Source: JAJVID01 sp963743425 (GTDB lineage: Bacteria > Acidobacteriota > Blastocatellia > RBC074). From it: 64,000 nucleotides of DNA. Each line of letters begins with the position of its first letter. Positions within the stretch are counted from its first letter, which is position 1. Below the pieces are notes generated by a model that was given only the letters and a program-made list of their open reading frames with translations, had not been told where the DNA came from and ran no database searches. Shown piece by piece: positions 63,659-64,000 of this stretch. Where the stretch lies: contig CAVUPU010000004.1 in the NCBI GenBank assembly GCA_963743425.1, positions 868,001-932,000 on the forward strand, written 5' to 3'. The translations under genes and the position numbers were made by a program.

Positions 63659-64000
63659 TCACTTCTTCACGTCCCTATGCGTCACCCGCGCGTGCTGCTC
63701 GCTGCGGTTGAGATGTTTGCCGATCTCGTTCGCGACGGCCACCGAGCGATGTCTGCCTCCGGTGCATCCAACGGCGACGGTGACGTAGCTCTTGCCTTCG
63801 CGCTGGTAAAGCGGCATCAGGAAATCGAGCAGTTCGCAGAAGCGACGAATGGTCTCTCGCGCCTCCTCGCTCTTATTCAGGTATTCGACGACCGGCTGAT
63901 CGTTGCCGGACATGTCTTTCAGTTCGGGGACGAAATGCGGGTTTGGCAGGAAGCGCACGTCGAAGACCAGGTCGGCGTCAAGCGGAACTCCGTATTTGAA
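63659..64000 (-). CDS. rapZ: RapZ-family RNase adaptor/nucleotide-binding protein (5' part cut by window edge)
   Basis: The last 114 residues: FDVRFLPNPHFVPELKDMSGND, VGCTGGRHRSVAVANEIG and a final basic stretch (HARVTHRDVKK), all typical of the RapZ (YvcJ) C-terminal domain. The Walker A part lies upstream, outside the window. In other bacteria RapZ controls GlmS via small RNAs, or binds UDP-GlcNAc. The next gene on this strand is the PTS EIIA, about 140 bases on, separated by the 41-bp palindrome. Confidence 0.92.
   Translation of the reverse strand, partial: FKYGVPLDADLVFDVRFLPNPHFVPELKDMSGNDQPVVEYLNKSEEARETIRRFCELLDFLMPLYQREGKSYVTVAVGCTGGRHRSVAVANEIGKHLNRSEQHARVTHRDVKK

Overview
This is a GC-rich chromosomal segment that looks like Acidobacteriota, probably class Blastocatellia. 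That placement is an inference from gene content: secreted proteins with carboxypeptidase-regulatory domains, a TonB receptor with such a domain, an M1-type metallopeptidase, DUF2157/GDYXXLXY membrane proteins and a rapZ-EIIA-HPr-EI cluster, all among very many palindromic repeats. No rRNA, phage structural genes or CRISPR array were seen.

Layout. 1-16.2 kb: a secreted protein (cut by the edge), an amino-acid permease, a di-haem peroxidase-like protein, small proteins, an M1-like peptidase, a cupin, a glycosyltransferase, an SbcD-like nuclease and an ABC-2 exporter whose 5' end is joined to a decayed TnpB gene. 16.4-18.7 kb: a zinc-ribbon protein and a three-gene operon ending in a candidate secreted RNase-toxin/immunity pair. 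18.7-21.9 kb: an accessory island with a HigB/HigA-like module, DUF3467, an odd tRNA-Thr, IS1595 remnants and DUF5678. 21.9-27.6 kb: one very large secreted HEAT/DUF3352/transglutaminase/TPR gene broken by about three frameshifts. 27.7-29.6 kb: an operon with a TIR protein carrying two C-terminal membrane helices. 29.8-32.6 kb: a TonB receptor with a frameshifted signal peptide. 32.8-37.2 kb: two zinc-ribbon membrane proteins, a DHH phosphoesterase, QueF and an S41-like protease. 37.2-41.2 kb: a CarboxypepD_reg/TPR operon next to a decayed IS1634-family element. 41.2-49.5 kb: cmk, ltaE, a TnpB with an altered catalytic residue, an MreB paralogue, a glycosyltransferase, a baeRF protein and a response regulator. 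50.6-55.6 kb: a metallothionein, a SRPBCC protein, two hydrolases, DksA-like, a frameshifted Crp/Fnr regulator and a secreted caspase-like protein. 55.8-64 kb: rlmN, DUF2157/GDYXXLXY, nadB, ptsI, ptsH, EIIA and rapZ.

The most distinctive property is the density of palindromic DNA. At least four classes recur at gene borders: (i) REP-like hairpins with TCAGTACCGCGAGCGG arms; (ii) hairpins with a constant GTGTGCCCCGTTCC loop but changing, still-paired arms; (iii) heptamer or nonamer tandem arrays arranged as inverted pairs; (iv) a CGTAGTCCCGCCTTTAGGCGG palindrome. Several provide the start or stop region of the neighbouring gene. The best candidates for unusual systems are the lipoprotein toxin/immunity pair, the TIR-2TM/coiled-coil operon, the secreted His-Cys caspase-like protein and the possibly nuclease-dead TnpB. 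Several genes carry single frameshifts, so either real decay or indel errors in the assembly must be considered.
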